A model generated the notes under the pieces. It searched no databases. It was given only the letters and a program-made list of their open reading frames with translations, and had not been told where the DNA came from. The position numbers and the translations under genes are program-made. This document shows, piece by piece, positions 45,216 to 58,650 of a stretch of DNA of 64,000 nucleotides; the first letter of the stretch is position 1; the number at the start of each line of letters is the position of its first letter. Origin of the DNA: Oreocharis arfaki (lineage: Eukaryota > Chordata > Aves > Passeriformes > Paramythiidae); contig VZRR01011618.1 in the NCBI GenBank assembly GCA_013398015.1, positions 1,864,298 through 1,928,297 on the forward strand. The letters run 5' to 3'.

Positions 45216-45535
45216 TGTGTTGTACAGTTCTAGTTGCCTGTCTGCAAGGAAGGAATTCAAGCTGGAACAGGTGCAGGGAAGGGCTAGTGGGGTGTTCAGG
45301 GTATTGGAGAGCCTGCCTAACCAGAGGAGACTGGAGGTTTGGCTTGTTTAGTTTACAGTATGAAGGCTGACAGGGAATATGACTGCTGTCTATAAATACA
45401 TCAGAGGGGGTGACCATCAGGGAGGGGAAAGAACTCTTAGATTTAAAGGGCAAGGTTAGTGCAAGAACGAATGGGTATAAACTGGCTGTGAGTAAATTTA
45501 GGCTGTGTGTCAGATGAAAGCTGCCTGCAAAAAGA
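45216..45535 (+). mobile_element. Old CR1-type LINE fragment, plus strand
   Basis: Ordered landmarks of a CR1 3' region are visible: TGTACAGTTCTAGTTGCCTG, GCTGGAACAGGTGCAGGGAA, GGGTATTGGAGAGCCTGCCT, CTATAAATACATCAGAGGGG, AGGGAGGGGAAAGAACTC, and ACGAATGGGTATAAACTGGC. It is more diverged than the copy at 25456 and lacks a terminal tail. Confidence 0.75.
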
Positions 45536-46756
45536 ATGTTGGCAAACTCCTGGAGATGAATAGATAAGGATAAGATGTTTGGTTTTTGGATAGATCTTGG
45601 GATGATTTTGCATAGTTTATGTACAGTGTAGAGTAACAGGATTATGCACAGCGATAGGGAAATTTCATTTCAGTCCTTTGTGTGGTAGAACAGGTATGAT
45701 ACTGTGCCTGAAACTGCTTGAACACTTTAAATAAAATATTTTAAATAGCGTACTGGTTTTGGTCCCCAGAAATCCCAAAGTGACTTACAGGGAGTGTTAA
45801 TGTTGTGCCTGTTACCTATGGAATAAAATTAGCATTCATTTATATGCATGTATGACCCATCTCCCTTCATGTTTAGTAGGTAGCAGGGTGAGTAGGAGTG
45901 AATCCTCACTTTCCCTGACATGACCTGAATGGAAGGTTAGTGTCAGTGCTGGATTTACCAGCACCTTGATTTTTTTGCTAGTCTCTAAATTGTTCAGTGG
46001 AGTTTTGTTGTCCTCTTGATGCTGAAAGAAATACTTATCAGCCCCCAGGGTCCTCCCACCAGCACCAACCTGTTAGCTTCTCCATTAAAAGTATGCACAT
46101 TCTTCCATGTCTTCTTTGTGAGGTATTCCTTGAAGTTGTCTTAAAAGCCGTTCTTGTCTCAGCCTTTGAACTTTATATGAAAAAATTGTCTGCTGAAAGT
46201 CCCACTATCAGTGTGGGCTCTAGTTGCCTTTGACTTGGTCGAGTTTTAATTAAGTCATTTTGTAAGCATGGAAGTTGTATGAAGCTTCATTTCCTCTGCC
46301 TTTTTCTATGTAGATGTGCTGGTTACTCACACTTTGGTTTTCCTCATGCTGAGGTCTGTGTTTCAAGTGGAATCTCTTTTAGTTACTGTATTTGTAAGAG
46401 CATACGATCTTTGGTATCTCTGTTTTCCCTACCATATTATGTTGAAGTTTGCTAAAATTGGCTAAAGAATTCAGAAGTTGGGGAGAAAAAAGAATATATG
46501 AATGTTAGATCAACAATTTAATGATCTCTTCCTTAAAATTAGGACTGAAAAATACCTGATAATGCCTTTTTTTTAACATTCCAGTGTGCTCTTAGCATTA
46601 AGTACACCTATGGTTTTTTCTGGAGGACCAGCCCATGGGACTAGATAGTCTGCTGCAGGATTACCTTTGTGTTTCAGATACACATTTCTGGCTCTGGCAG
46701 GTGCATTTTAGAGCTGAAAAGTAACATTAGCTATATGGCAGTTGGATCAGCTCTTA

Positions 46757-46845
46757 GGATCGCAGGGTAATTCAGGTTGCAAGGGCCTTTGGACTCACCA
46801 TCTTATTTCATCCACCATATCACTGTATACTGTCAAGGCCCTAAA
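46757..46845 (-). mobile_element. CR1 LINE tail remnant, minus strand
   Basis: ATCGCAGGGTAATTCAGGTT followed by GCAAGGGCCTTTGGA matches the reversed CR1 3' end (normally ...AATTCAGGTTGGAAGGGACC...). It is short and diverged. Confidence 0.5.
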
Positions 46846-47576
46846 ACTTGTTTCTTACTTGTTTTTTAGCAGAATTTATCAGCAGGTAAGTGCTGGGTGT
46901 CCCAGTGTCAGAGGTACTTACATGAATTAACTCCTGTGTAAATGTTTTTGGGATTCCAGTGATGCCAGTAGTTTGTGTGCTGACTCTTGAGTCACCCAGG
47001 GTACCAGTAACAATTTAACTGAGGCTGAGCGTAGTCAGATTTGCCCTCCTGCTCCCCTTGCTCAGAGCGGATGGCTGGAATTGTGCTTTGTGTGAGTCTG
47101 TATGAAGCTGCCTCATGTAATTGTATCTGGTGTGTCGTCGTGGCCATATCATTAAATGCAGGAGGGAACACAGTGGAGACATGTTGTCTCTGAATTTCTC
47201 CAAATGAATGTTGCCTCCCACAAATCATTCATTACTTTCTTTCTAGATGAGATCTCTTTTTTTTTTTAAGTAGGCAAAACCTACTGAGTTCCTCGTTTGT
47301 GCTAAACATGGAACTTTAAAACAAAGCAACATTTGAGTATTCAAGAACAGGAGCAAAGACTCTCAGTTATCAGACCGTGGAAAGCCTGATTATTTTTTAT
47401 AGTGTGGCTGGGATTTTAGCCAGAGGAGAAAATGTGTAGGGTTGAATCTGCATTAAGCGTGAGAAAGAAAATTTTTGTGGCTACTAATGCTATTTCATCT
47501 CCAAAAGTAACCTACTGGAGAGAAGTTTGTGGAAATGATGAAAAATTGCTCAGTAGAGCCCCATTCTGATGTAAAA

Positions 47577-47705
47577 CCATAGAATGGCTCAGGTTGAAAG
47601 GGACCTTAAACATCATCTGGTTCCAGCCGCCCCTGCCACTGGATGAGACACCTTCCACTAGACCAAGGTGTTCCAAGCCTCATCCAGCCTGGCCATCCCC
47701 TTTGT
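47577..47705 (-). mobile_element. CR1 LINE 3' end, minus strand
   Basis: CCATAGAATGGCTCAGGTTG, AAAGGGACCTTAAACATCAT, ACACCTTCCACTAGACCAAG and CATCCAGCCTGGCC follow the order of a reversed CR1 tail closely. It is a 5'-truncated copy of about 130 bp. Confidence 0.85.
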
Positions 47706-50700
47706 GTGGCAGCTCTGCTCCTACAGGCAGGACGTGCACACAAGCACAAAGGCTGGCAAGATTTCTTTGGGGTGTGGAAGCATTGTGAGGTGAACTGTGG
47801 TGGTACCACTTTGCCAGTGTTAAGAGTGTTTGTGCCAGTCAGCTGGTAGTTGAGAACCTGGTAGTAGCAAACAGGAAACCTAAAGTTGCTTCAATTCAGC
47901 ATGTTATGAAATTACATTGTCTGAGTAATATCTGCATTCACTGTGCAATGTATATTAGGAATCAGCTTTTTGTGCTAATTTTCTTTGTGTCTGTTAGAAC
48001 TATACTCCATTAAAAAACAGCGAGTTTGCCTTGTATTGCCATGACTCTCCATTTGACTAATAACAAGTGACACAGTTGTGTTGGGTCTAATTGGAAATCC
48101 TGCTGCAAATGGAGGCATCAGCGCTTGTGCAGTGACACGGAACAAACGTCTGCTTTTAACAGTTTGGGAGGGCTTCGTGTCTCACTGTGGGGAGCTCAGA
48201 TAAAGGGGTGCTGCTCGTTCAGTGCGGTACGGGGCTGGACATTACAGGCTTTTACTGACGTACGCCCATCACCTAAGTTGTCCGATGGAGACAGACCTGT
48301 TAATACTCCAGTTTTTGTAACAGCTTTGTAAAAATATACAGCTCTAGCTTTCACAATGGAATAAAAACTGTACCTGGGTTTTAAAGGGAGTTCTGTTTGC
48401 TCATAGCTGATGGAGTCAGTCCTGGTGCACCGAATTGTTTAACCCAATACTCCCTAATAAACTATGTATTTGTGTGTGCTCTCGTCTCTTCGGGGTGCTG
48501 TGGACAGAATGATCCTTGTGCAGATACTGCAGTACACTGCTACTTTTGTAAATCAACCCCTTGGAGAAGGCAGTTGTTTACCTTGATTAACTTTGAGATG
48601 CTCAGAGGGGCACTGCAGTGTTGAATCCGAGGCATGAAGGGTGCCCATCACTGTGCTGCTGTTGTGTGCGTGGCTGAACTGCTTGACCTCCAAAAAGAAT
48701 TTCTCATGCAATCATGATGTGGTATGGAAAGCTGAAACTGCACACAGGTTTTGCAGATTGGAATATTTTGTCTGTCTGTCTGGAGCTTTTCTTCCAGGCC
48801 TGTATGGGTGGCTTTCCTCGTTTTCTTGTCCGCCTCTTCTACCTTCTTTCCCTTAGGTCTTTGGAAAGTTGTTACCTGCATAATGTTGCTGGAATGTGAC
48901 TAGGTTATGTGAGTATGTCTGCTTGTGAAAGACTGCTGCCTTCAATCTCCCATCAAGATCTGAACTTTCTTGTTGCCTTCAAAGAGCTCTGCTGCTTTCT
49001 TCATGTTGGTCAGGTCCCATTCTCTCCTTGCAGTTTCAGCTGTTTCCTTCTGGAATTTCCTGTTCTGTAAGCCCACTAAAGGTTAATGAGAAGGTTTCCT
49101 AAGCAGGAGGGCAAGTGTGGAGAAAAGTGCCGTAGTTCTTGTTTGAAAAGTTGCACCTAGAGATGATGTGATGGGAATTGGTTCTACAGATGGATGGGAA
49201 GGCAGGAGCTGACATCTTGGACCAAATGACAGTGCTTTGAAGGTGGAGATATGAAACTTCAATTTGCAGAACAGCTAGAGAGGGATGGTGGTGTGAAAAG
49301 AAGGATCATCCATGAAAAAAGGTATCAGTGTAAGATAATTCCCTTACAGCAGTAGTGATACAAATGGGGCATATAATTGGGAAAGGTGGAAGGCAAAGGA
49401 TATGTTATAGCAGAAAGGTGAGCTGCTGAGAACCATGTGAGAACTTCAGTCTGTTTAATACAGATGGGATTGGCTGGATTTTAGGGCTGCATGAAATACT
49501 GCAAGTTTAGAGACATAATAAACTTAAGAAGTATCTTTCAGGTGTCTGTCAGGGAGAGATCTTAATTGAGTACTAGATACTAACATGGTCTTTTCTCAGC
49601 TATTGATCCTTCATTGTGCTATCACTGAAGCATCTGGGGCTGATGCTAATTGATGGCTCTCTGATAGGCATTTCTGAGTTTTCTGGTGGCTGTTTTCAGG
49701 AGGTAGCTGTGCATGAGAACTGTAGCAGAGTATGCTGAAGCTGGACAAACACTTAAGAACGAGGTGGTAGCTCTGATACAAAACTAAGTCGTGTGAAAGC
49801 TGGTGTGAGGGTGGCTTGCTGGCTTTTTGGTCTGTGGAAAGCAGGTTTCTTATGACATAGTAGTGAAGTTGTCTAGGTCACATGGGTCTCACGGGCTCCC
49901 CAGTTCTTTCAGCTAACGTAAAGGACGGAAATAAGGTGAAGGGAAAGTTGATTTAGACAGGAGAGCCAGGAAAAATTGCTGGAATATGTACTTTATACTG
50001 TTTGTGGGTATTCCAGGCTTTCATGTGGTGTTTTCTGTGTTTTAACTGGAATCCAAATTTATCCCATTGGTTTTTCAGGAGTATGTTTTATGACGATTCC
50101 AAGATCACTGGTCAAACATCAATATAAGCCTGTTGGACTAGGCACAAAGGGTGGCTCGGGTGGTCTTGCTGTTTTCATGTTCCCAGTCAAAGGGGCTCAT
50201 TTGGTGCAGCTACAGCCCTCGAACACTGCTGAGCAAAGGCTGTGCTTTGGATGGGGAAGACACGGAGTGAGAAAGCGTGGGGAGCTGTGCAAGTGTCCAT
50301 GTCTCAGAGAACCAGTTGTTGTGCAGACAGGTTAATGCTGGCAGTTCAAAAGGCCTGGATAAAGCCCTCTGGGGAATCTGAGCAGGTGTGCATGAGCCAG
50401 GAGCTTGGAGAAGAAAGGAGATGCTGATCTGGGAAAAGATGGAGCTGCGGGGAAGGATGAGGGTGGGATGGACTCTGCTTTCCCTGTGGGAAGATATCCA
50501 ATGGTGACTCTCATGTGGAAGTCTGAGAGGGAGAGAGCAGGAGAAGAGATTATGGTGTGTCTTTAAATTGGGGTAAGGGAAGCATAGGCAAAGAGAAGAG
50601 GCCAAGGGCAGGACTTTTAGATGGTGTTCATCGGGGCAGGAGTTGAGCCAGGAAAAACTTCTGGGATGTCAAGGAGATGCCCTGAGCCTGTTTATCTTCC

Positions 50701-52110
50701 TTCTGTTTACTTCATGGCTATCAGCAGTTGTAGGTGTCTGGCATCTTCAAACTGGAAGGACAGAAATGAAATGTGTTACTTGGGGGTTGTTTTCCAGGGA
50801 TCAGAGGGGCACTTGTGATAAATGAGAGCAGCAGTTCTGGTAAGTGAACGTATGCTAGAAAATGGCTCTACAGCCAAACTTGGCTGAGGAACAACTAAAA
50901 CAAAAATGCTCTAAAAACTGCCTTTTTTAATCAGGAAAGGTGTGGTAGGGTTGGGACAATGAGAAGTCTGGAACTTAGTTAAGAGCCAGATCCTGCTGCC
51001 ACTAAAATTGGAGAAACTCAAATTGACCCCAACTGCTGCAATGTGCAGGCTCTCCGGAGATGGGACATAATTTTGGATGAACACCACACCTAATGTGGGG
51101 AAGATCTGTCGGTTTATTTTTAGTTTTAGCTCTTCAAATGCTGTTAATAACATGCCTGTGTTACTTGTGTGCATGTTAATAAGGATTAATTTACATTTGG
51201 ATTTTGTTTCTTATGGAGATTTTTTTCTGGGAGACATTCCTTTGAGGCTTACCTTCAGTAATGGGTAATCGAGGCATAACGAATCTTGTTTAATCTTTTG
51301 TTACGGAAGTCAGAGTTTGTGATTGAAATTTATGATTTTCCGCTCCCAGTATCTGAAGCTTTTGAATCTGTATTTCCATGTGATAGTTTCAGTCATTTTA
51401 AAGTAAAAACACATTGATAGTTCTTTTTATAGTAAATTATATGTGAATTTATATCAGAAATTTTGGCTTCTGTGCTAGTTACTTTGGTATTGTGTGAATG
51501 TGGCATCTTCTAAATGTGCTGTTTTGTATAAAGCTTTTACACAATAGAAGATTGGGAAAAAAATCTTGGGCTATTACTGTTTTTTTGTACTGCCCTAGGA
51601 ATGAATATGGGAACAACCCCAGCCCTCTCTGCTTCTTTGCGCTCTGGCTGGAATGCACCAGTTTCAAAGCTGTGAGCTCTCAGCCACATGGAACTTGGTT
51701 TATTGTTTAGGGAGCTGCAAAAGATAACTCGAAGGAAGTGAGGCTGTTGTCTGTGGGCTTCCATTTGCTCTGTAGAGATCCACATCCTTATCAGAAAGTA
51801 TGTAGATCACTGTATGTTTCAGAAGGCTGGAAACTATTGCTTGTGAATTGGGGGTGGAGAGTCCTTTTTTGGCAGATGACAAAAATGTTTATGTTTTTCT
51901 GCATTTTACCATGGTATATGCAATGTCTGTATCTATAACAAAAAAATAAATTGTTTGTCAGAATTCTTAGTTCTGATTTTCTTCCTTTATTTGATTTGAA
52001 GATCTTAAATCAGGTTAAACCCTACCGCTGTTCCAGAAGAAATACTTTATTCATAGAAAATAATTGGTTTCAGTGCAGAAGGAACTGCTTGGGATTTCAC
52101 GAACTGTATT

Positions 52111-52170
52111 ACATGGGTTATCAGATTAACTGATCTAATGAGGCCCTTCTGCCTCTAAAAATCTGTTATT
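52111..52170 (+). mobile_element. Small CR1/L3-type LINE tail remnant, plus strand
   Basis: TTATCAGATTAACTGATCTA, ATGAGGCCCTTCTGCCTCTA and AAAATCTGTTATT resemble the common CR1/L3 3' terminus (GATCTAATGGTCCCTTCTGG and what follows). Only the tail remains. Confidence 0.4.
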
Positions 52171-55100
52171 GGTGCAAATAATGTAGGATAAAGAGATCAT
52201 AGTTTTTGCTGCCTGTATTCTTTAAAACAATGTAGCTTGATGCTAGACAGATACTGCTGTTTTCAGTCATTTTTTTCTTCTCTTGTCCTTGCTGTTTCCT
52301 TTGCATTTCCTAGATCAGTGGTGTGAGAGGGATGGTTCCCTCTGCTTCCTGACAATGCTTGTTTTGACATCCTGAAATCTACTCTTGGTTATTTTGGGGG
52401 AAATCTGCAATTTCATTTGACTTGAATCGAATCATTCTAGGTATAAGCATCTAAGGAGAGCAGCTGATTAACCAACATTACAAGCTGGATTGTGATTTGG
52501 AATTAAGGTTTCAGTCACGGGAGCTGTCTTGTTCAGAACACTGGTTGCTTGGGTTCATGCTGGGTGATCAGTTGGGATTTGTGTCATTTATTAGAAAGGG
52601 TTATTGTTCTGTAGCAAATACAAGAGCTGAGGGTGAGGTATTTGGAAAAGCTGATCAGCAGATACTTGGTTGTCCCAGAACCTGTGATAGTGTCCACATT
52701 CTTGCAAGAACTTGAGGGTGCATCCTGCTCCTCTGAGGCTTGAGGCCTGGCAGGGAGGGAGATGAGGATTGAACCCACATAAGGCTGAAAGAGGTTCTTT
52801 GCCACAAGCATTCTCTTCCTCACTGACAGGTTCAGTGTTTGTGGATGACATGCTTAACCAGCATATGGATATTGTTTTCATCTTTGTGCCTGTTTTGAAT
52901 CTCTGCTGTTCAGTGCTCATTTTTGGAACAGTTGCATACCTGTGAGATGAATCTTGATTTTTCCTTTTATCTAGCATCAAAAGATTAAAAGGAAACTTGA
53001 AAAGAAGCATACATGCTTTTGTTTGACTTGCACAGCTAATTTTCTCCTTAATGCAGTGAGCTTCAACTTGCTGCTGAAAGCAAGTTTGTGTACATGCACC
53101 AGGATTCTGCAAGGGGAGAGTCACAGGGAGATAAATGTTCAGTTCCTGGGGAGCTGCAGATCCCCTATATCCTTATGCTCTTTTGTTAGTGATCAGCGGT
53201 AGGTGATCTCTCTGCACTGTGGACAGCTGAGCCTCGTGTCAGTCTTTGTCATTTTCTAGGCTTGGTGGGTCTCAGGCTGTGGTGGTGGCCCACGCCTTGT
53301 GTAGTGCCATCTTTCAGCAGAGGCTGTTTATCCAGAGTATTTGGATTGGAGCATGGACTCCTTCAATGGAGATAATTCTATTTGATGCCTGGTGTCTAAA
53401 GCTTTTACTAGAACTAATCTGTATAAAACTTCCTGAAAGTCCTGCTTGTTAGGAGGAACCTCCCTGCTTCTCCCCTGATATTGCAAGATCTGATTTAGAA
53501 ATATTTAGTGCGTCTTTTTTGCTACATATATTGTAAATAGTTGGTTTGGAGTTTCACTGCTCTTCTGATTGGCATAGTTAATGATATACATATCCTGAAG
53601 GTCTTTGATGCTGGATCAAAAGAAAATAAAATGATTTTGGAAGAATGAGATTAATATAAATTTTAAAATTCTGTAGTGCATTTCATCTGAAAGTATCTGA
53701 AATTACTTTTCAGACCAGCAAAATGGCTAAATCCGTCACTGAAGTCTGCTGCTCCTACCTGTCTGAACAATAGACATGGCATAAATGTGTTGCTTTCTGT
53801 CAAGGGAATCTGACTGGTTTAAATATTGATGCTATGTTCTTTGGTCACCAGGCATTAAGGCAGAGATTGTATGTAGTTCCTAGTTCACAGATAAAGTAGC
53901 AAGGCCATACTACAGGGAAGATTTGGCAATGGGCTTGCAGTGTACTCTGCCTCCCTTCTGCCCTGTGAATGGGAAGGAAACTGCTCTGAAGATTTAGGAT
54001 TTGTACTTACTGCAACATTGGTAGAGGTTCATGTGGAGCTGTTCCCCCTCCCCTGATTGCTGCACCAGCAGGTGCATTAGGTAGCTTGACTCTGGGGCCA
54101 CGTTGGTGCTCTGCCCACCACAGCTCTGGCAGTCTGAGGCTTTTGCTTAGCAGACTGTTCTGGAGCTTCCTTGGCCAGCTCTGGTGTGACTGAGCACAGA
54201 AGCTGGTGTGCAGCCCTGTCCCAGGGAGAGGTACAGAACCACTGTTAGGATACGCTTGTACCAGGAGTGGTGGGAGGGGGACCTCCTCTGTCTATGTGAC
54301 TGAAATAGGTTGGCAGGCAAGGTGACTCCTTAGTGAAGAGGAAATACCTGGATATTTTTCACGCTCTTCATTTTCTGCCTTATGTTTCTATGAAGCTACA
54401 AGTCAGTCCCCAAAGTATGGAGGCTGCTCCAGAAATTCCTGGTGAGAAGGATTCCTCACTGTGTGGAAGAGAGGCTGGCTGAGTTGCTTGCCAGCCTTGG
54501 CCCCTTCTGTGTAGAAACATGATTAAACATGTGAGGTTTGTGTGTGTCAGAAGATTACAATTAAAAGTTAAAGACCATCTGTCTGGGTTGCTGCATGGTG
54601 AACAGCTGAGTGGGTCCTGGGTTTCTGCTGGTGTAAAGGTTTGCTGGGAAAACAGGTGCCTTTGCAGGGATTAGCTCCAGGGGAAAAGGTGTTTTCTCTC
54701 TTGCTGCTATATGCAGGTGTTCTAGCTAATGCCACATGCAGGTGCTTCTCGTTCCAGATTAATGATGCCTTGTTCCCCCAGGTCTCGAGGAGGTTGTTTA
54801 AAGGAGGGAGAAGAGTAGTGACAGGATTCAGTTGCTGAGTCTGGTCTCTTTGCCCAGTTCCTCAAACCACCACAGTGAATTCCCTTGGGAGCCATGGGAA
54901 GGGCTTAGTTGCTGCTGAGCTGGCAGCCCTAGCAGTAGGTAATTGCAATTGTGCCTCCAGTAATTTGGGCTCTTGGGAAATGGCTGGAGGGCAGAACCTT
55001 GCCACTCTCCCCTTTCCAAGCATACAGTATGGTCTAGGTTTGAAAGAAGAAAACTTCTCTTGCAGATCCTTGTCAGCCAACCAGTGCTGCTCCCAGTCTG

Positions 55101-55702
55101 ACCAATGAAGGAGCTGTGGGGATTTTGTTTGCTGTCAGTAAGAAGAGAGTGATAGTGGAGAGTGGTTAATAGTGAAGAGGCTGCTATTGACTCAGCTTGC
55201 AGCAAACCCTTCTCCCTCCACTGGGTGCTGAGGCTGTAAAAGAGGTGATAGTGATAAAACCCAGGTTTGCAAACCACAGGTGTGCTCCACAACCAAGCCC
55301 TCCTGTGTAGGGAGTCAGAATAGCAGTCCAGTGTATTTGCAGGTGGCTCATGACATGATGCTTTAGATACCTTGCAGACACCAGCAGAGGTTTTGGGCTT
55401 GTTTCTGTCCTGCTTGTGGTGTTTGCAGTCAGCAAGGAGATGCAGCCCCTGCCTGTAGAAGGTCGTGCTCTGCTTGAAGGCTGCAAGAGAGGACACAGTT
55501 GCAGCAGCAGTGCAGAGTGCCCCGGTTGGAAGTTGATTGTCCATTTTGTTCATCTGTGTTCAGGGGCAAGCTCTGGAGAAAATTTGTTGAAGAGTTTCAG
55601 AGGTTGCATACAAATTTTTAGGAATCTCTAACTGCAAGCTAGGCCGTATTTTTCTCTGTAGTTTTAGGATCAAGAGGCATTGCAATAATGCAATACAAGT
55701 TC

Positions 55703-55718
55703 TACACATTAATGTGTA
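55703..55718. repeat. Perfect 16-bp palindrome
   Basis: TACACATTAATGTGTA equals its own reverse complement. No function is implied. Confidence 0.9.
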
Positions 55719-57294
55719 AGACCAGCCTGTGGTAACTAATGTGTTGTGGTGGTCTCTGCCTTTATGATATTCAGGCTACTCACAGAAGAAAAAAATCTCC
55801 TGAGATAAGGTTTTAAAATAAAGTTTCTTTTTCCAGGTAATCTGGGCGGTTTAATATCCTCTCTTGTATGACGAGCAGTGAGTCTGTTTGCAAGGTCTGG
55901 GAGCACAAGTTGTGGCCCTCACATCTGGAGTTAGTGGAGGGGCACAGCTTGTGCTTCATAGAGGAACTGGGCTGTTATGGACTTGGATTCAGCATACAGT
56001 GTCCAAGTTTATAAAGTCTTCCCTTCTTCCTGAGTCTCTTATCTGTTCTTGGGAAAATGTTTGTGCTTATTAAATTGAGGATACTGGCCCATTGTAGTGA
56101 TTTGAAAATGGGGTGGTGTCCAGACCTCTGAAGTTGGGGGAGGATGTCTGACTTAAGATCAGCTTGTTTCTTGCACCTTCCACAGCCAACAGCTAAGAAA
56201 GTTGTGGTGGTTTTTAACTACATGGTGGTAAGACGCTTTCTGTATCGTCTGGGAAATGGCGCAGATTTCTTTTTTTGGCACAGTTTCATGCAATTTAGTT
56301 TAAGTTTCTCCCTAATGAGTAAAACACTGTGAACCTAAAGTAAATTTTCTATTGCTTTGAATGGCCTGGAGACTTTTTTACAAGGTTTACCTTGCTTAGT
56401 GTGGCATAAATGGGTTCGATTTAATTGGGAAAGGGCTGGTCTGTGTGTTATTCTGGCTTTGGTAGCAGCTCTTGCAAAGCAGCACAACTGAGTCATACTG
56501 ATATGGAACCCAAGACAGAGCATGCTGAATACACTGAGGTTGTTTCCTTTTCATGCAGAGTCCAGCATGTGTGTTTTGTAAAGTTAGGTGTATGGGTGGT
56601 TAGGAAATTGTTCTGAAGAGCCAAAAGTTTGTTAAGACCTATTGATTGCTGTTGAATAATGAATGTCACAGATATGAGGAGTTTTACTGGATCTTGGAGC
56701 AGCTCAGCTTGATAGAATCCAAATGTCTCCTTGCATCTTACTTGCAGTGAGGAGAAAGCTCTTTCATGTTCTCCGAGCGAGCACTTCTCTAATACGTTAT
56801 TCCAAAAACCTTATGATGTACAGGCTCCGTATTTCTCAAAGCTTGGCTCAAAGTCATTTTTGTCAAGAAGAAAATTGTATTTCTGTGTGTGTGTTTAAGT
56901 TGGGGTCATTGGTGTACAATTTGCTAAGGATCCTTCAGAGGAAGAAAGGATGGATATGATTTGAGTTTCAGACGTAGGAGAGGGAGTCTAAGGTTCACCA
57001 TAGCCTTTATATACTTCATGGTTGTACATTAATCTTGATTTAAGCCAGTATTGGAGAGTTTTATTAACCAGGGTGTCAACCTTACCCTGGGGACTAACTT
57101 TTATTAGTCAGTGTAGTGTATTTCTACAGAGAATTGCTAATAAGAGTCTATCACTCTGCCTTTTATTGTTCATAAAGGATGCTTACTAACTAATAACTTG
57201 CATTGCTGATAATGTGTTTCTACTGGCAAGGAGGAAATTTTGAGGCTTTGTAGGTATTGTAATATAAGAGACTTCAGGAAATAGTCAAATCCAG

Positions 57295-57530
57295 TTTATT
57301 GTTCACAGAAGACAAATGAATGTACCCGGATGTCTTCTGTCAGTTATTTATCCAACCTATGCTTAAAATACATCCTTTGAAGATTTCACAGTCTCCTGAA
57401 TTAGTCTGCTCCAGTGCCCCTCTGCTCTGCATGTTTAATTTTCTTTCTAGCTAATCTAAGAGGATTTCTCTTTATCCTTCTCCTGGAGGATATGGGAAAA
57501 GATGATCACCACCTTTATTCAAGTCCATGC
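57295..57530 (-). mobile_element. Ancient CR1/L3-type LINE fragment, minus strand
   Basis: TTATCCAACCTATGCTTAAA, GATTTCACAGTCTCCTGAAT, TAGTCTGCTCCAGTGCCCC, TTTCTTTCTAGCTAATCTAA and ACCTTTATTCAAGTCCAT follow the order of reversed CR1/L3 3' sequence (STOP-proximal and 3'UTR part). Divergence is high. Confidence 0.5.
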
Positions 57531-58619
57531 TAGCAAAATCTCTTCAATGTGATTTTCACTACAATTGTTAATGTGTGCCAAATGAGGGTGGTAGTTTGTG
57601 CCTTGTTCTGCAGTGTGTTGGCAGAGCTTTGTCTGTGCTGCTGGATCTGGTGGGATTCTGGGAGGAGGGCACACTGCTCTTTTCATCCCAGAAAGGTGCT
57701 AAGTAATGAAGGGTAGGGAAGAACAAAACTTCTCTGCCTGTAGGTAGGAGTGCTCCAAGGCAGAGGCCTTGCTTATGCCTCCTTTTCATTGAGGGGTCAC
57801 GTGCCCTTGGGGGTGTAACATCTTCATTATTTAATGATGATCTAAAAGAATCTTTAGCCATTTTATAGTAGCTGCTCTGGTTTCCAGCTCCAGTTTTGTA
57901 GCAGTGTCATTAACAAAGAGCTGGGGGTAGATGTGGGATGAAGCTTTAAAGGCATTGTCGTGGGCAGTGATAGTTTTTGTAATCTCTGGAAAGGCACAGC
58001 ATGTGGCAGGGAAAAGAGCACCCTGGCAGATGGGGTGAGTGCAGCTACAGTCATACCAAGGAGACACTGTTGTGAGGCTTTCATGCTGTGGCAGACAAGT
58101 GGGTCACAATGTTGATATGTCACTCTGACTGGGAACTTCTGCTGTGATCAAGAATGCGATGATGAATGGCCTGTATGAATTAAGGGCATTTCTGGGAAGG
58201 GGACCTGTAGAAGAGGTAGTATTGATCTGTGTGCATGGAGAATTTTGCCCTTGGAGACAGAGGGTTCAAGCCAGTCTCCTCTGGATGAACTTGCATGAAC
58301 AGCCTGAAAAGCCACAGTGGAGAAGAGAAATGGTCTTGGAGGCAGCAGCAGAAATGGCCTGTACAAGTCAGCTGGGCTGTGGTTTCCCTTGGTGGTCACC
58401 ATGCTTACAGAGTGTCTTACAGTCATCTGATGCCCATGGCAGAAGTGATGGGTGGTGTTAATGGTGCTTTGGTTTGTGACTGTTTCTATTTAATGCTCAT
58501 AGTCCTTCCTGTCCATTCCTTGGGGGAGCTTTGTTTTTTGGTATTCCTGGTTAGCTTTGCAGCCCGAGGAAAAGTGTGCCTTTCACATGCACTGTGGCAG
58601 CACTGCAGTATGCTGCTGT

Positions 58620-58650
58620 AGCCATTGCTTGCAAGAAGCAAGCAATGGCT
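58620..58650. repeat. Perfect 13-bp hairpin with 5-nt loop
   Basis: AGCCATTGCTTGC (58620-58632), loop AAGAA, then the exact reverse complement GCAAGCAATGGCT (58638-58650). Pairing stops beyond the 13 bp, so it is shorter than a typical microRNA precursor. Confidence 0.9.

Noticed and set aside
58255..58280. tRNA B-box-like GGTTCAAGCC
   Set aside because: No A box at the right distance and no cloverleaf can be folded around it.
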